From Variovorax sp. Root318D1 (GTDB lineage Bacteria > Pseudomonadota > Gammaproteobacteria > Burkholderiales > Burkholderiaceae_C), in contig NZ_LMCQ01000021.1 of NCBI RefSeq assembly GCF_001424835.1, positions 218,091-282,090 on the forward strand: a DNA stretch of 64,000 nucleotides. Reading direction: 5' to 3'. Position numbers and translations under genes: made by a program. Numbering within the stretch: the first letter of the stretch is position 1; each line of letters starts with the position of its first letter. Under the pieces are notes generated by a model, which had not been told where the DNA came from, ran no database searches, and was given only the letters and a program-made list of their open reading frames with translations. Below are positions 1 through 8,661 of this stretch, in pieces.

Positions 1-41
1 GGTGTCAGGCGAACCGGGAATCCAGGCCGTTGCGTGGCCAT
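1..41 (-). CDS. 5' end of the gene after surE (candidate protein-L-isoaspartate methyltransferase), cut by the window edge
   Basis: An ATG at 41-39 lies one base beyond the surE stop codon and opens a reading frame to the window edge, giving MATQRPGFPVRLT. Many proteobacteria carry pcm, which repairs isoaspartyl damage in proteins, directly after surE, and the close spacing fits an operon. Only 13 residues are visible, so the product is inferred from position and not from motifs. Confidence 0.4.
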   Translation of the reverse strand, partial: MATQRPGFPVRLT

Positions 42-42
42 G

Positions 43-801
43 TCAATTGCCGAGACGGGCAACCGTCTCGCGCCATTGGCCCAGGTTGGCATGGTCCGTC
101 AGGTCGATCTGCAACGGCGTCAATGCGATATGGCCGTCCGCGGTGGCGTGAAAGTCTGTGCCTTCGCCGCTGTCCTTGGCGCTGCCGGCGCCTGCAATCC
201 AGTACATGGTCTCGCCGCGCGGGCTTTCCTGCGTAATGACTTTCTCCGCCGCATGGCGGCGACCCAGCCGGCACACCTTCATGGGCTTGAGTTCATCGAA
301 TGGCCGGTTCGGCACATTCACATTGAGCAGGAAGGCGCTGCCATCCAGCATGCGCTCGCGCTCGATCTGCTGCACCAGTCGCCGCGCCACCTGTGCGGCC
401 GCATCGACATGCGCCCAGCCTTTTTCGATCTGCGAGAACGCGATGGCCGGAATGCCGAACAGATACGCCTCCATTGCCGCGCCCACGGTGCCGGAATAAA
501 TGGTGTCGTCGCCCATGTTGGCGCCATTGTTGATGCCGGACACCACCAGATCGGGCCGGTAGTCGAGCAGCCCCTTCAGCGCGATGTGCACGCAGTCGGC
601 CGGCGTGCCTGTCACATAGCGAAAACCGTTGTGTGCCCTGTGCACGTAGAGCGGCGCCGCCAGCGTGAGTGCATTCGACTTGGCGCTGTTGTTGTGCTCG
701 GGTGCAACCACCTCGACATCTGCGATGTCTTTCAGAGCGTCGTGCAATGCGACGATGCCAGGTGCCTGAAAGCCATCGTCGTTGGAAATGAGTATCTTCA
801 T
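43..801 (-). CDS. surE: 5'/3'-nucleotidase SurE
   Basis: A survival-protein-E nucleotidase of 252 residues that dephosphorylates nucleoside 5'- and 3'-monophosphates in the cytoplasm and belongs to the stationary-phase stress set. The metal-binding residues are visible: Asp8-Asp9 in ISNDDG, Ser39, and the SGINNGAN loop around Asn91-Asn92. The length is normal for the family. The ATG at 801 is chosen because it places MKILISNDDG at the N terminus, as in other SurE proteins; the longer open frame adds 22 residues without family character. The next gene starts one base after its stop, so the two are probably co-transcribed. Confidence 0.95.
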   Translation of the reverse strand: MKILISNDDGFQAPGIVALHDALKDIADVEVVAPEHNNSAKSNALTLAAPLYVHRAHNGFRYVTGTPADCVHIALKGLLDYRPDLVVSGINNGANMGDDTIYSGTVGAAMEAYLFGIPAIAFSQIEKGWAHVDAAAQVARRLVQQIERERMLDGSAFLLNVNVPNRPFDELKPMKVCRLGRRHAAEKVITQESPRGETMYWIAGAGSAKDSGEGTDFHATADGHIALTPLQIDLTDHANLGQWRETVARLGN

Positions 802-928
802 GGTGCTTTTCAGTGCCCGGATTGTAGGCGCCGGGTGGGTCGCAGCAGGGACAAGGGCGCCCTGCACGGCCCCCTATCATCGCCTCGCAATCATTGCCCA
901 CACACGAACGATCCAAAGGAGACCCAGC

Positions 929-1915
929 ATGCACGCATGGCTTTGCGAAAACCCCACCGGCGTCGACGCGCTGACCTGGAAAGAACTACCCACACCAACG
1001 CCAGGTCCGGGCCAGGTGCTGATCGAAATAAGAGCCGCCAGCCTCAATTTTCCCGATCTGCTGATCGTCCAGAACAAATACCAGATGAAGCCGCCGCTGC
1101 CTTTCGTGCCAGGCTCCGAATACGCTGGCGTCGTTCAGGCTGTGGGCGAAGGCGTCACGCATCTCAAGGCCGGACAGAACGTCGCGTGCCTTTCGGGCAC
1201 CGGCGGGTTCGCAACGCATACATTGGCACCCGCCGCGCTGTGCATGCCGCTGCCGGAAGGCTTCAGCCACGTCGATGCAGCGGCATTCATCATGATTTAT
1301 GCCACGTCATGGCACGCATTGATGGACCGCGCGCAATTGAAAGCCGGAGAAACCGTGCTCGTGCTCGGAGCCGCCGGCGGCGTGGGCACCGCGGCCATCC
1401 AGATTGCAAAGGCAGCGGGCGCCAAAGTAATAGCAGCGGCATCGACCGACGAGAAATGCGAGCTCTGCCGCTCCATTGGCGCCGACGCAACAATCAACTA
1501 CACGACGCACGCGCTTCCAAACGGGTTTCGCGAAGCCATCAAGGCCGCTACCGATGGCAAGGGTCCCGATGTGATTTACGACCCCGTAGGTGGCGATTTT
1601 GCAGAGCCGGCATTTCGTTCGATTGGCTGGCGCGGCCGCTATTTGGTCGTTGGCTTTGCGTCAGGCCCGATTCCATCGCTGCCATTGAATCTGACGCTGC
1701 TGAAAGGCGCCTCGCTGGTCGGCGTGTTCTGGGGCGATTTCGCCAGGCGCGAGCCCAAGGCCAATGCGCAAATGATGACCGAATTGGCCCACTGGTACGG
1801 GCAGGGAAAGATCAAGCCCGTGATCGACAGCACCATGCCCATGGCGCAATTGAAAGCAGCCTACGCACACATGGGCTCGCGCGGCGTCAAAGGAAAACTC
1901 GTGATGGTCAACTGA
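929..1915 (+). CDS. NADPH:quinone oxidoreductase family protein (zinc-less MDR type)
   Basis: A medium-chain dehydrogenase/reductase of 328 residues related to quinone oxidoreductase and crotonase-linked reductases. An N-terminal GroES-like domain is followed by a Rossmann domain with the nucleotide motif AAGGVG near residue 150. The zinc-ligand cysteines of alcohol dehydrogenases are absent, as expected for the quinone reductase branch. The ATG at 929 follows an AAAGGA ribosome site. The gene is divergent from surE and ends at a strong hairpin terminator. The substrate cannot be told from sequence. Confidence 0.88.
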   Translation: MHAWLCENPTGVDALTWKELPTPTPGPGQVLIEIRAASLNFPDLLIVQNKYQMKPPLPFVPGSEYAGVVQAVGEGVTHLKAGQNVACLSGTGGFATHTLAPAALCMPLPEGFSHVDAAAFIMIYATSWHALMDRAQLKAGETVLVLGAAGGVGTAAIQIAKAAGAKVIAAASTDEKCELCRSIGADATINYTTHALPNGFREAIKAATDGKGPDVIYDPVGGDFAEPAFRSIGWRGRYLVVGFASGPIPSLPLNLTLLKGASLVGVFWGDFARREPKANAQMMTELAHWYGQGKIKPVIDSTMPMAQLKAAYAHMGSRGVKGKLVMVN

Positions 1916-1945
1916 ACACGCCCCGCGCGCCCCGTCGTCGCTCAA

Positions 1946-1975
1946 TAAAAAAGCCCGCGCATGCGGGCTTTTTTA
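1946..1975. terminator. Bidirectional rho-independent terminator
   Basis: A perfect inverted repeat, AAGCCCGCGCATGCGGGCTT at 1951-1970, is flanked by an A-run on one side and a T-run on the other. It can end both the oxidoreductase transcript and the convergent H-NS transcript. Confidence 0.85.
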
Positions 1976-1999
1976 TGGTCCAGTGGCTACGCCAGAGGT

Positions 2000-2344
2000 T
2001 TACTTGATCTCGAATTCGGTCAGTGACTTGCCGGCGGCCAATGCTTCGGTGACCCAGCGCGGCTTGCGGCCACGGCCGCCGGACCAGGTTTCACCGGTCG
2101 GGCCGCGGTATTTGGCCGCTGCCTTGGCTGCGGGAACGCCGGCGTTGCGCTTGACCGGGGCGCCGCGTGCGCTCAGCTTCAAGTCAGAAGCCGTCAGGCC
2201 ATATTCGGCGATCTTTCTGCGCACATCCTCAATGACGCCAGCGCGCTCTTCGTTGCGAAGGTCTTCGGCCTGCTTGCGCAATTGCGCAATCTGCTCGTCG
2301 TACTTCTTGATCTGAGAATTGATATCGGCAAGGGTCGAAGCCAT
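2000..2344 (-). CDS. H-NS histone family nucleoid protein
   Basis: A 114-residue nucleoid-associated protein. The N-terminal 55 residues form a charged coiled coil for oligomerisation (IKKYDEQIAQLRKQAEDLR). The C-terminal H-NS DNA-binding domain carries the core YRGPTGETWSGGRGRKPRW around residues 79-97, with the GRGRKP AT-hook-like loop. Such proteins bind curved AT-rich DNA and silence acquired genes. The start follows a CAGGAG ribosome site. The gene stands alone between the terminator and tRNA-His and has an AT-rich upstream region with an inverted repeat. Confidence 0.93.
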   Translation of the reverse strand: MASTLADINSQIKKYDEQIAQLRKQAEDLRNEERAGVIEDVRRKIAEYGLTASDLKLSARGAPVKRNAGVPAAKAAAKYRGPTGETWSGGRGRKPRWVTEALAAGKSLTEFEIK

Positions 2345-2357
2345 ATTGGACTCCTGA

Positions 2358-2396
2358 AAATTGGAAACGGGGCGGATTTTAATTCAGTTCCAATTT
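2358..2396. promoter_or_regulatory. Inverted repeat upstream of the H-NS gene
   Basis: The arms AAATTGGAA (2358-2366) and TTCCAATTT (2388-2396) are perfect complements 21 bases apart, just upstream of the H-NS start. The stretch is clearly more AT-rich than its surroundings. It could be an operator or an autoregulatory site. No regulator is identified. Confidence 0.35.
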
Positions 2397-2616
2397 AAAA
2401 CAAGCAGGCCGCGGTGAGAAAAAACCCTCAGCGCCGCACCGATTGCGGCAGCACACGACGAAAAGCTCGACGGCGTGGGCGTTTTATCGAACAAATGGAG
2501 GAAGGAAGACTCCAAGCGCCCGCCGAAGCGGGAGCCGGAAATGACAACGCCGGGGCGGGCCCGGCGTAGTGGTTTCCATGGACGCTATTGCGCAAATAGC
2601 AGTCAGGAAGATATTT

Positions 2617-2693
2617 TGGGGTGGCTGATGGGACTCGAACCCACGACGACCAGAATCACAATCTGGGACTCTACCAGCTGAGCTACAGCCACC
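2617..2693 (-). tRNA. tRNA-His (anticodon GTG)
   Basis: Read on the minus strand, the gene starts GGTGGCTGTAGCTCAG, including the extra G-1 typical of tRNA-His, which pairs with C73. The anticodon loop holds GTG, the T arm reads GGTTCGAGTC, and the CCA end is encoded. The cloverleaf closes without mismatches in the acceptor stem. The 200 bases between it and the H-NS gene contain a GC-rich hairpin near 2548-2568 without a clear T-run, and nothing else I recognise. Confidence 0.97.
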
Positions 2694-2768
2694 GCAGAGC
2701 CCGCAATTGTAGCGGCAAAAATGGCTGTTTTCGCCACCTCGGCAGGTTCATGCAGTTGAAAAATCTTC

Positions 2769-3401
2769 TCAACCGGTTGCCAAGGGGCCGGCTGGCGCGG
2801 CCTCCTCGATCTTGATCGAGCCATCCGGCCGCTCCCACGTACCAATCAACAGGCCGCTGGCAAGCGCATGCTCGCGCAGCGCATTGAAGATCTCATCACG
2901 CCCTGGGCTGGCGGAAAACAATGGCGCCCCGCCGAGCGCAAAGATCTGGAAGGCATAGCGGTGCGCGCCGTGTCCGGGAGGCGGATCGGGCGGCAGCCAG
3001 GCCGCCTGCAGTGCGGAGTTGCGGCCGACGTGCAAGCCGGGCGCGCCGTCGTTGTCGCGGCTTGGAATGGCCGCTTCGTCGAGCTTGCCTTCGCTCGGCC
3101 GCAGCCCCACCACGATCGCTTGCACCAGCGGGTTCGGGGTTGGCGAATCGGCATCCTCCACCACCAGCACCAATGAGGTGGTTTCAGCCGGGAGATCGGT
3201 CCATTGCAGCGGCGGCGAAACGCCTTCGCCATCGGCCGTGTAGCGCGGCGGCAAAGGTGCATGGTCCGCGAAGGCAACGCTAGTGAGCGCGATCGACGCC
3301 ATACCCTGGCGCATGCCCAGCGTATTGAAAATGATTTTGTCCAGGCCCGCGCGCATTCCGTGCAGCGCGTGGCCGATGACTTCGGGCAATTTCTCGAGCA
3401 T
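2769..3401 (-). CDS. YbhB/YbcL family Raf kinase inhibitor-like protein (PEBP)
   Basis: A 210-residue phosphatidylethanolamine-binding-protein fold. Family features include SPPLQW near residue 63, the VVEDADSPTP segment, and the HRYAFQIFAL strand that lines the anion pocket. An N-terminal extension of about 35 residues precedes the usual ALTSVAF start. Bacterial members have no settled function; roles in signalling or stress have been suggested. The gene lies downstream of tRNA-His on the plus map but is transcribed independently on the minus strand. Confidence 0.88.
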   Translation of the reverse strand: MLEKLPEVIGHALHGMRAGLDKIIFNTLGMRQGMASIALTSVAFADHAPLPPRYTADGEGVSPPLQWTDLPAETTSLVLVVEDADSPTPNPLVQAIVVGLRPSEGKLDEAAIPSRDNDGAPGLHVGRNSALQAAWLPPDPPPGHGAHRYAFQIFALGGAPLFSASPGRDEIFNALREHALASGLLIGTWERPDGSIKIEEAAPAGPLATG

Positions 3402-3603
3402 GGCGCCGGTATAGCGCTGCGGGGCGCGGCGACCTGTAGGACGCTACAGCATGCGCGCCATGGCATCCGCGCCAAAAATCCCTGGCCGAATGTTCCACGG
3501 ACTCCGCGAGGCTTGGCGCGCGTATTGCTCCGCTATCATGAATGCCACCTGCACCGACGGCGCAGGACTTCTACGCGCTTCCATCACCGCCAAAGGATTT
3601 TTC

Positions 3604-3852
3604 ATGAGCATCGTCTGGACTATTCTGATCGGGTTCATCGTGGGTCTCGTGGCACGCGCCGTCAAGCCGGGCGATGATTCCGCGGGCTTCATCGTGACCA
3701 CGCTGATCGGCGTTGCGGGATCGCTGATCGTGACCTATGTCGGCCAAGCCCTGGGCTGGTACACGGCGGGACAGGGTGCGGGCTTCATCGCCTCCGTGCT
3801 TGGTGCGATCGTGCTACTGGTTCTCTACAGCCTGGTCAAGCGCAAGAGCTAG
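3604..3852 (+). CDS. GlsB/YeaQ/YmgE family stress-response membrane protein
   Basis: An 82-residue, very hydrophobic protein with three predicted transmembrane segments and the glycine-rich pattern of transglycosylase-associated/GlsB proteins: GFIVGLVARAVKPG near the start, then GFIVTTLIGVAGS and GAGFIASVLGAIVLL. Members are inner-membrane proteins induced by general stress. The ATG at 3604 is the natural start, because the longer open frame adds 51 residues that are not hydrophobic. Confidence 0.9.
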   Translation: MSIVWTILIGFIVGLVARAVKPGDDSAGFIVTTLIGVAGSLIVTYVGQALGWYTAGQGAGFIASVLGAIVLLVLYSLVKRKS

Positions 3853-3862
3853 TACCGGAAGC

Positions 3863-4204
3863 GTGCGGACCGTGCCGCGCAAGCCTGGAGCCAAGCATCA
3901 CGTCTACGTGGTCGAGCTCGAGGACCGCGTCTGGAATCACGGCCGCTTCAGGCGCGCCAACCCAGAATACCAACTTGGCAGGCCTTTTGTGTACGTGGGA
4001 ATGACCGGGCTCGACCCGGACATCCGCTTCGACAAGCACAAGGCGGGCATCCAGGCCAACAGCTTCGTGCAGGCGTTCGGCCTCCGGCTGCTGCCCACCC
4101 TCTACGAACGCTACAACCCCCTGAGCTACGAAGACGCGCGCTCGATGGAGGTCGAGCTGGCCATTGCGCTGCGCAAGAACGGCTACGGCGTCTGGCAGGC
4201 CTGA
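3863..4204 (+). CDS. Small GIY-YIG-like protein
   Basis: A protein of 113 residues if translation begins at the GTG at 3863, ten bases after the preceding stop. It shows the outline of a GIY-YIG nuclease domain: a first strand HVYVVEL, a second strand FVYVGMT, then an Arg and His in the RFDKHKAG helix, and a Glu in the later helix SMEVELAIALRKNGYGVW. Similarity to the UvrC and homing-nuclease domain is by pattern only. No other domain is present. It may be co-transcribed with the upstream membrane protein. The start is uncertain, since no strong ribosome site is seen. Confidence 0.65.
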   Translation: MRTVPRKPGAKHHVYVVELEDRVWNHGRFRRANPEYQLGRPFVYVGMTGLDPDIRFDKHKAGIQANSFVQAFGLRLLPTLYERYNPLSYEDARSMEVELAIALRKNGYGVWQA

Positions 4205-4232
4205 GATCGGTTGCCTTTTCGCGCCGGCTTCA

Positions 4233-4907
4233 TCAGGCGTAGGTCACCCACCCGTCATAGGCGGGGCCATCCAGGTGCGGCAGAGTGTTGTACGTCACCA
4301 GCATGTGGCGCTTGGGCGTAAAAGCAAACTCGGTCACCGCCGTATTGCGGATGCGGAGATTGAGCTCGATCGTGGTTTCAGGGCTTGTGCCCAGCACGTG
4401 GCCGACGGCCGTGCTGATCGGGCCGCCGCTGGATACCACAAGCACCTTGGCACCATGGTGGCGGTCGCGCACGTGGTCGAGCGCCGTCGTCACGCCGGCC
4501 AGAAAATCGACGTAGCTCGGCATACCGGCAGGCTGCGTCTTGCCCTGCATCCAGGCGCCCAGGCCATCGCGCAAGAGGCGAAAGTGGTGCCGGTACATCT
4601 CGGGCGTATCGGGCTTCTCGAGCTTGCCTTCGTGAATGGTGGCAATCAGCGCTTCGCTGTCGTACTCGTTGAGCCCAGGCCACGGAAGCACGTCGTCGCG
4701 CGTGAGGCCAAGCCCCTGGGCAATGCCCTCCCACGTCTGGTGATGGCGCTTCAGCGTACCGGTGATCACGGCATCGAAATGCATGCCGCGTTCGCGCCAG
4801 TACTCGCCAAGGCGCACAGACTGTTTGTGCCCGAGCTCGCTCAGGTTGTCGTAGTCGGCGGCGCCGAAGCTGGCCTGGCCATGGCGCACGAGATAGAGGA
4901 TTCCCAT
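4233..4907 (-). CDS. Histidine phosphatase family protein
   Basis: A 224-residue branch-1 histidine phosphatase (phosphoglycerate-mutase-like). The catalytic motif RHG sits at residues 8-10 (LVRHGQASFG), with the phospho-accepting His9. A conserved Arg/Glu segment (ITGTLKRHHQT) follows, and a second His lies in the late SSGGPI region. The substrate is unknown; relatives act on sugar phosphates or other small molecules. The ATG at 4907 is supported by the family N terminus. Confidence 0.88.
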   Translation of the reverse strand: MGILYLVRHGQASFGAADYDNLSELGHKQSVRLGEYWRERGMHFDAVITGTLKRHHQTWEGIAQGLGLTRDDVLPWPGLNEYDSEALIATIHEGKLEKPDTPEMYRHHFRLLRDGLGAWMQGKTQPAGMPSYVDFLAGVTTALDHVRDRHHGAKVLVVSSGGPISTAVGHVLGTSPETTIELNLRIRNTAVTEFAFTPKRHMLVTYNTLPHLDGPAYDGWVTYA

Positions 4908-4996
4908 GCAGGCGATTCTGGCAACAAGCGCATGACGCGCTTGTCCCCCGAGCGACGGCGCGCCGGGTCAGCGGCCCGAACGCGACACCGCGTGCA

Positions 4997-6907
4997 TCAC
5001 CGGCCCGCTACGGGCAGCGTATCCGCCGGCTTCGGCACCAGGATCTCGGCCTTGAAACGTTCTTTGAGCAGGTTGTAGTAAGCGAGCTCTTCCGCCGCAG
5101 TGACCGATTGGCCGACCTGCGCGTTCTCCTGCTGCGCCTGCTCTGGCGCCGACGGCGTGCGCGGAACGATCTTGGTGACCCGTACCACCGCATAGCCCTG
5201 GGTGCCCAGGTCCACGCCCACCAGTGCGGGCAGCTTGGCCGCGTCAGCGCGCAGCGCGGCGTCGATGATCGAAATCGGCTGGTTCTGCGACTCTCGGCGC
5301 GATACCGTGATGGGCGCGCCGAACGTTGCACCGTCGGCCTTCGCGGTCCAGGCGGCAAGCTTGGCTTCTCCCTCGGCCTTGGCCATGACCGCGGCGCGCT
5401 CGGTCACCAGTTGCGCACGGATCTTGTCCTTGACTTCTGCGAGCGGCAAAGGACGCGCAGGCGTGTATTGCGTCACGCGGCCCGACGCGAGCTGGTTGGA
5501 ACCGACCTCGATTGCCTCGGTGTTCTGCTTGCGCTCCAGCGAGTCGGCCGCGAACAGGGCGTTCAGGAAATTGCGGTTTGCCAGCACGCCGGTCGCGCCC
5601 GGTGCGGGCGTGCGCGCAACATTGCTCGCGGTCTGGATCGTGAGCTTCAGCTTTTCGGCTGCGGGCTTGAGACTGTCCGGCTGCTGGTAGACGGCATCGG
5701 TGAAAGACTCCGCGGCCTTGGCAAATTCCTGCGTGGCCTGCTGCGCGCGGACTTCGTTCTCGATGGTGGCGCGCACCTGTTCGAACGGCGGCACCACGGC
5801 CGGCTTGATGTCGGCAAGGCGGATGATGTGATAGCCGAACTCGGTTTCGATCACGTCGCTGATATCGCCCTTCTTGAGCGCGAACATCGCGTCTTCGAAT
5901 GGCTTGACCATCGCACCGCGCGTCACGAAATCGAGGTCGCCGCCCTTCTCCGCCGACCCCGGGTCTTGCGAATTCTTGCGGGCAACGTCGGCGAAAGTGG
6001 CAGGCGCCTTCTTCACCTCAGCCAGCAGCTGCTCCGCCTTGGCCTTCGCCTTGGCGCGGTCGGCCGCCGATGCGCTTGCGGGCGCGGTGATCAGGATGTG
6101 GCTCGCGCGGCGCTCTTCCTTGGTGCCGAAGCGCGCCGTGTTCTGTTCGTAGTAGGTCTTGAGATCGGCCTCGTTGACCGAGATGTTCTTCTTGGCCGCC
6201 TCGAGGTCGAGCAGCAGGTATTCGATGCTGGCCTGCTCGGGCGACTGAAACTGCGCCGTGTGGGCCTTGTAGTAGGCCTCCACATCCGCATCGCTGACCG
6301 TCACCTTCGGCGCGAAGCTTTCAGGCGTGAAGCGGGCGATCTGAATCTCGCGGCGGTCATAGAAGGCGTTGATCGTGGCCGCGGCCAGCGCGGGTGGCGT
6401 GAACGCGGTACCCGAGATACCCAGCAGCACCTGCTGGGTGGCCAGGTCGGCGCGCATCGATGCCTCGTACTGCTCGGGGGTGCGGCCCGTCACGCGCTGG
6501 AAGGTCTCGCGGTCGAACTTGCCGTCGGGCGTGCGGAACGCGGCAAGACCTGAGTCCTGCGCGAAGATTCGCGACAGCCGCTCTTCGGAAACCGTCACGT
6601 TCGACTTGGCCGCCGCCGCGGCCAGCACGCGATCACGCACCATGCGCTCCAGCGTGCCGTAGCGAATCACATCGGACTCGAGCAGCGCAGGGTCGACATT
6701 CGGCGACTGCTGCCGGATGCGGTCGATCTCGATTCGATGCTGCGCATCCCACTCGGGTCGGGTGATGTTGTTGCCGTCGACACGCGCAACCTTCTCGTCG
6801 CCGGAGCCTTGGTAGCGCTCCACGCCAAAAAGGACGAACGAGGGAATGATCAGCAAGAACAAGAAAATCAGGACGATCTTGTTGTACTTGCGGAAGAAAT
6901 CAAACAT
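4997..6907 (-). CDS. PpiD-like periplasmic peptidyl-prolyl isomerase/chaperone
   Basis: A 636-residue membrane-anchored foldase. Residues 12-32 form one transmembrane segment after a short cytoplasmic N terminus (MFDFFRKYNK), so the bulk lies in the periplasm. A SurA-like N-terminal chaperone region is followed by a parvulin domain near residues 265-365, with ASHILI at its start and FGYHIIRL at its end. PpiD assists outer-membrane and exported proteins at the Sec translocon. The order HU, tRNA-Val, ppiD-like on one strand is common in related betaproteobacteria. Confidence 0.9.
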   Translation of the reverse strand: MFDFFRKYNKIVLIFLFLLIIPSFVLFGVERYQGSGDEKVARVDGNNITRPEWDAQHRIEIDRIRQQSPNVDPALLESDVIRYGTLERMVRDRVLAAAAAKSNVTVSEERLSRIFAQDSGLAAFRTPDGKFDRETFQRVTGRTPEQYEASMRADLATQQVLLGISGTAFTPPALAAATINAFYDRREIQIARFTPESFAPKVTVSDADVEAYYKAHTAQFQSPEQASIEYLLLDLEAAKKNISVNEADLKTYYEQNTARFGTKEERRASHILITAPASASAADRAKAKAKAEQLLAEVKKAPATFADVARKNSQDPGSAEKGGDLDFVTRGAMVKPFEDAMFALKKGDISDVIETEFGYHIIRLADIKPAVVPPFEQVRATIENEVRAQQATQEFAKAAESFTDAVYQQPDSLKPAAEKLKLTIQTASNVARTPAPGATGVLANRNFLNALFAADSLERKQNTEAIEVGSNQLASGRVTQYTPARPLPLAEVKDKIRAQLVTERAAVMAKAEGEAKLAAWTAKADGATFGAPITVSRRESQNQPISIIDAALRADAAKLPALVGVDLGTQGYAVVRVTKIVPRTPSAPEQAQQENAQVGQSVTAAEELAYYNLLKERFKAEILVPKPADTLPVAGR

Positions 6908-6946
6908 GCTTGGACACTCTTTTGCGACGGATGTCGGGGCGGCAAT

Positions 6947-6974
6947 AAAAAAGGCGAACCAGTGTTCGCCTTTG
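6947..6974 (-). terminator. Rho-independent terminator after tRNA-Val
   Basis: The inverted repeat AAGGCGAAC (6951-6959) and GTTCGCCTT (6964-6972) precedes a T-run on the minus strand. It should end the HU/tRNA-Val transcript before the ppiD-like gene. Confidence 0.75.
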
Positions 6975-6985
6975 CATCGGGTGGG

Positions 6986-7061
6986 TGGTGGGTGCTGAGG
7001 GGCTCGAACCCCCGACCTACGCCTTGTAAGGGCGCCGCTCTACCAGCTGAGCTAAGCACCC
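6986..7061 (-). tRNA. tRNA-Val (anticodon TAC)
   Basis: On the minus strand the gene begins GGGTGCTTAGCTCAGC, has the anticodon loop CTTACAA and T arm GGTTCGAGCC, and ends with an encoded CCA. It lies 28 bases after the HU gene and probably shares its transcript. Confidence 0.97.
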
Positions 7062-7089
7062 CACCGGGAATACTCTCCGAGTCTACGTC

Positions 7090-7362
7090 TTAGTTCAGCG
7101 CGTCTTTCAACGCCTTGCCGGGACGGAACTTCGGAATCTTGGCGGCCTTGATTTTAATCGCGTCGCCGGTGCGTGGATTGCGGCCGGTGCGAGCAGCGCG
7201 TTTACCGACTGCGAAAGTGCCGAAACCGACGAGGGACACAGAACCGCCTTTTTTGAGCGTGGTGCGAATGGCGCCGATGGTGGATTCAAGCGCGCGGGTA
7301 GCGGCTGCCTTGGAAATATCGGCGTTTTTTGCGATGTGCTCAATCAGTTCGGTCTTGTTCAC
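7090..7362 (-). CDS. hupB: DNA-binding protein HU (beta type)
   Basis: A 90-residue HU protein that bends and compacts DNA. The family signature GFGTFAVGKRAARTGRNPRTG lies near residues 46-66, and the DNA-wrapping arm with the intercalating proline follows (NPRTGDAIKI). Translation starts at GTG (7362-7360) behind AAGGGG; no in-frame ATG is available at the conserved N terminus NKTELI. The 213 bases upstream hold its promoter region but no further gene that I can see. Confidence 0.97.
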   Translation of the reverse strand: MNKTELIEHIAKNADISKAAATRALESTIGAIRTTLKKGGSVSLVGFGTFAVGKRAARTGRNPRTGDAIKIKAAKIPKFRPGKALKDALN

Positions 7363-7575
7363 AAGGGCCCCTTGTCGGAAATAAAGTTTGTCGGCTTTCG
7401 TCAGATGCGAGCTGGCCGCGAAACGACGCGACGCGCAAAGCCTGGCAGGACTGACGCCTCGGCAGCGCGCTGCCAGCGAGGATTACAACCACTGGTCTGC
7501 AGGGTGTCAATACGACACGAGGCCATGCAGAACAGCGGAGCGCGCGATTTTAGGGGCGTTTCATGAAGCCGATTT

Positions 7576-8661
7576 TCAAAGGGCTTCGGCAATGGCCTTG
7601 CCGAGGTCACTGGTGCTCGCGGTGCCGCCGATGTCGGGCGTGCGCGGCGCTCCGCTTTGGGGCGCGAGCACCTTTTCGATGGTGGACAGGATCGCGTCGT
7701 GAGCCTTCTTGTGGCCCAGAAACTCGAGCATCATGGCGCCACACCAGATCTGTCCGATGGGGTTCGCGATGCCCTTGCCCGCGATGTCCGGCGCCGAGCC
7801 GTGGACCGGTTCAAACAGCGAAGGGGTGGTGCGCTCCGGGTTGAGATTGGCGCTGGGCGCAATGCCGATGGTGCCGGTGCACGCCGGGCCCAGGTCGGAC
7901 AGGATGTCGCCGAACAGGTTGCTCGCCACCACCACGTCGAAGAAGTCGGGCCGCTGCACGAAGTGTGCGGTGAGGATGTCGATGTGGAACTTGTCCATTT
8001 TCACGCCCGGATAGTTTTTTGCCATCTCGGCCACGCGCTCGTCCCAATAGGGCATGGTGATCGAGATGCCGTTCGACTTGGTGGCGCTGGTTAGGTGCTT
8101 CTTCGGGCGGGATTGCGCAAGCTCGAAAGCGAACTTGAGCACGCGGTCGACGCCCACGCGCGACATCACCGTCTCCTGCACCACGATCTCGCGCGGCGTG
8201 CCTTCGTACATGCGCCCGCCGATGCTCGAGTATTCGCCTTCGGTGTTCTCCCGCACGATGTACATGTCGATCTCGCCGGGCTGGCGTGGCGAGCCGTCGC
8301 GCCGCACCACGGGAGCCGTGATGCCGGGCATCAGCCGGGCGGGGCGCAGGTTGATGTACTGGTCGAATTCGCGGCGGAACAGGAGCAGCGAGCCCCAGAG
8401 CGACACGTGGTCGGCAATTTTCTCGGGCCAGCCGACCGCGCCAAAATAAATCGCGTCGTGCCCGCCGATCTGGTCCTTCCAGTTGTCGGGCAGCATCTTG
8501 CCGTGCTTCTCGCAGTAGTCCCAGCTCGAAAAATCGAAGTGATCGAACTTCAGGTCGATGCCGAACTTGCGCGCGGCTGCATCCATCACGCGCAGCCCTT
8601 CGGGCATGGTTTCCTTGCCGATGCCGTCGCCTGCGATGACTGCGATTCTGTGGGTGGTCAT
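7576..8661 (-). CDS. Tartrate dehydrogenase / D-malate dehydrogenase (decarboxylating)
   Basis: A 361-residue isocitrate/isopropylmalate dehydrogenase family enzyme of the TtuC/DmlA group, which oxidises tartrate or D-malate with NAD and a divalent metal. Visible features are the N-terminal AVIAGDGIGKE loop, the substrate helix with RREFDQYINLRPAR, the YIVRENTEGEYSS segment, the lysine/aspartate metal region (ASNLFGDILSDLGP), and the NAD-binding HGSAPDIAGKGIANP. The ATG at 8661 follows AAGGAA and overlaps the upstream hydrolase stop by four bases (ATGA), so the two genes are translationally coupled. A divergent LysR gene may control both. Confidence 0.9.
   Translation of the reverse strand: MTTHRIAVIAGDGIGKETMPEGLRVMDAAARKFGIDLKFDHFDFSSWDYCEKHGKMLPDNWKDQIGGHDAIYFGAVGWPEKIADHVSLWGSLLLFRREFDQYINLRPARLMPGITAPVVRRDGSPRQPGEIDMYIVRENTEGEYSSIGGRMYEGTPREIVVQETVMSRVGVDRVLKFAFELAQSRPKKHLTSATKSNGISITMPYWDERVAEMAKNYPGVKMDKFHIDILTAHFVQRPDFFDVVVASNLFGDILSDLGPACTGTIGIAPSANLNPERTTPSLFEPVHGSAPDIAGKGIANPIGQIWCGAMMLEFLGHKKAHDAILSTIEKVLAPQSGAPRTPDIGGTASTSDLGKAIAEAL

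Noticed and set aside
2548..2568. GC-rich hairpin downstream of tRNA-His
   Set aside because: No T-run follows on either strand, so I did not call it a terminator.
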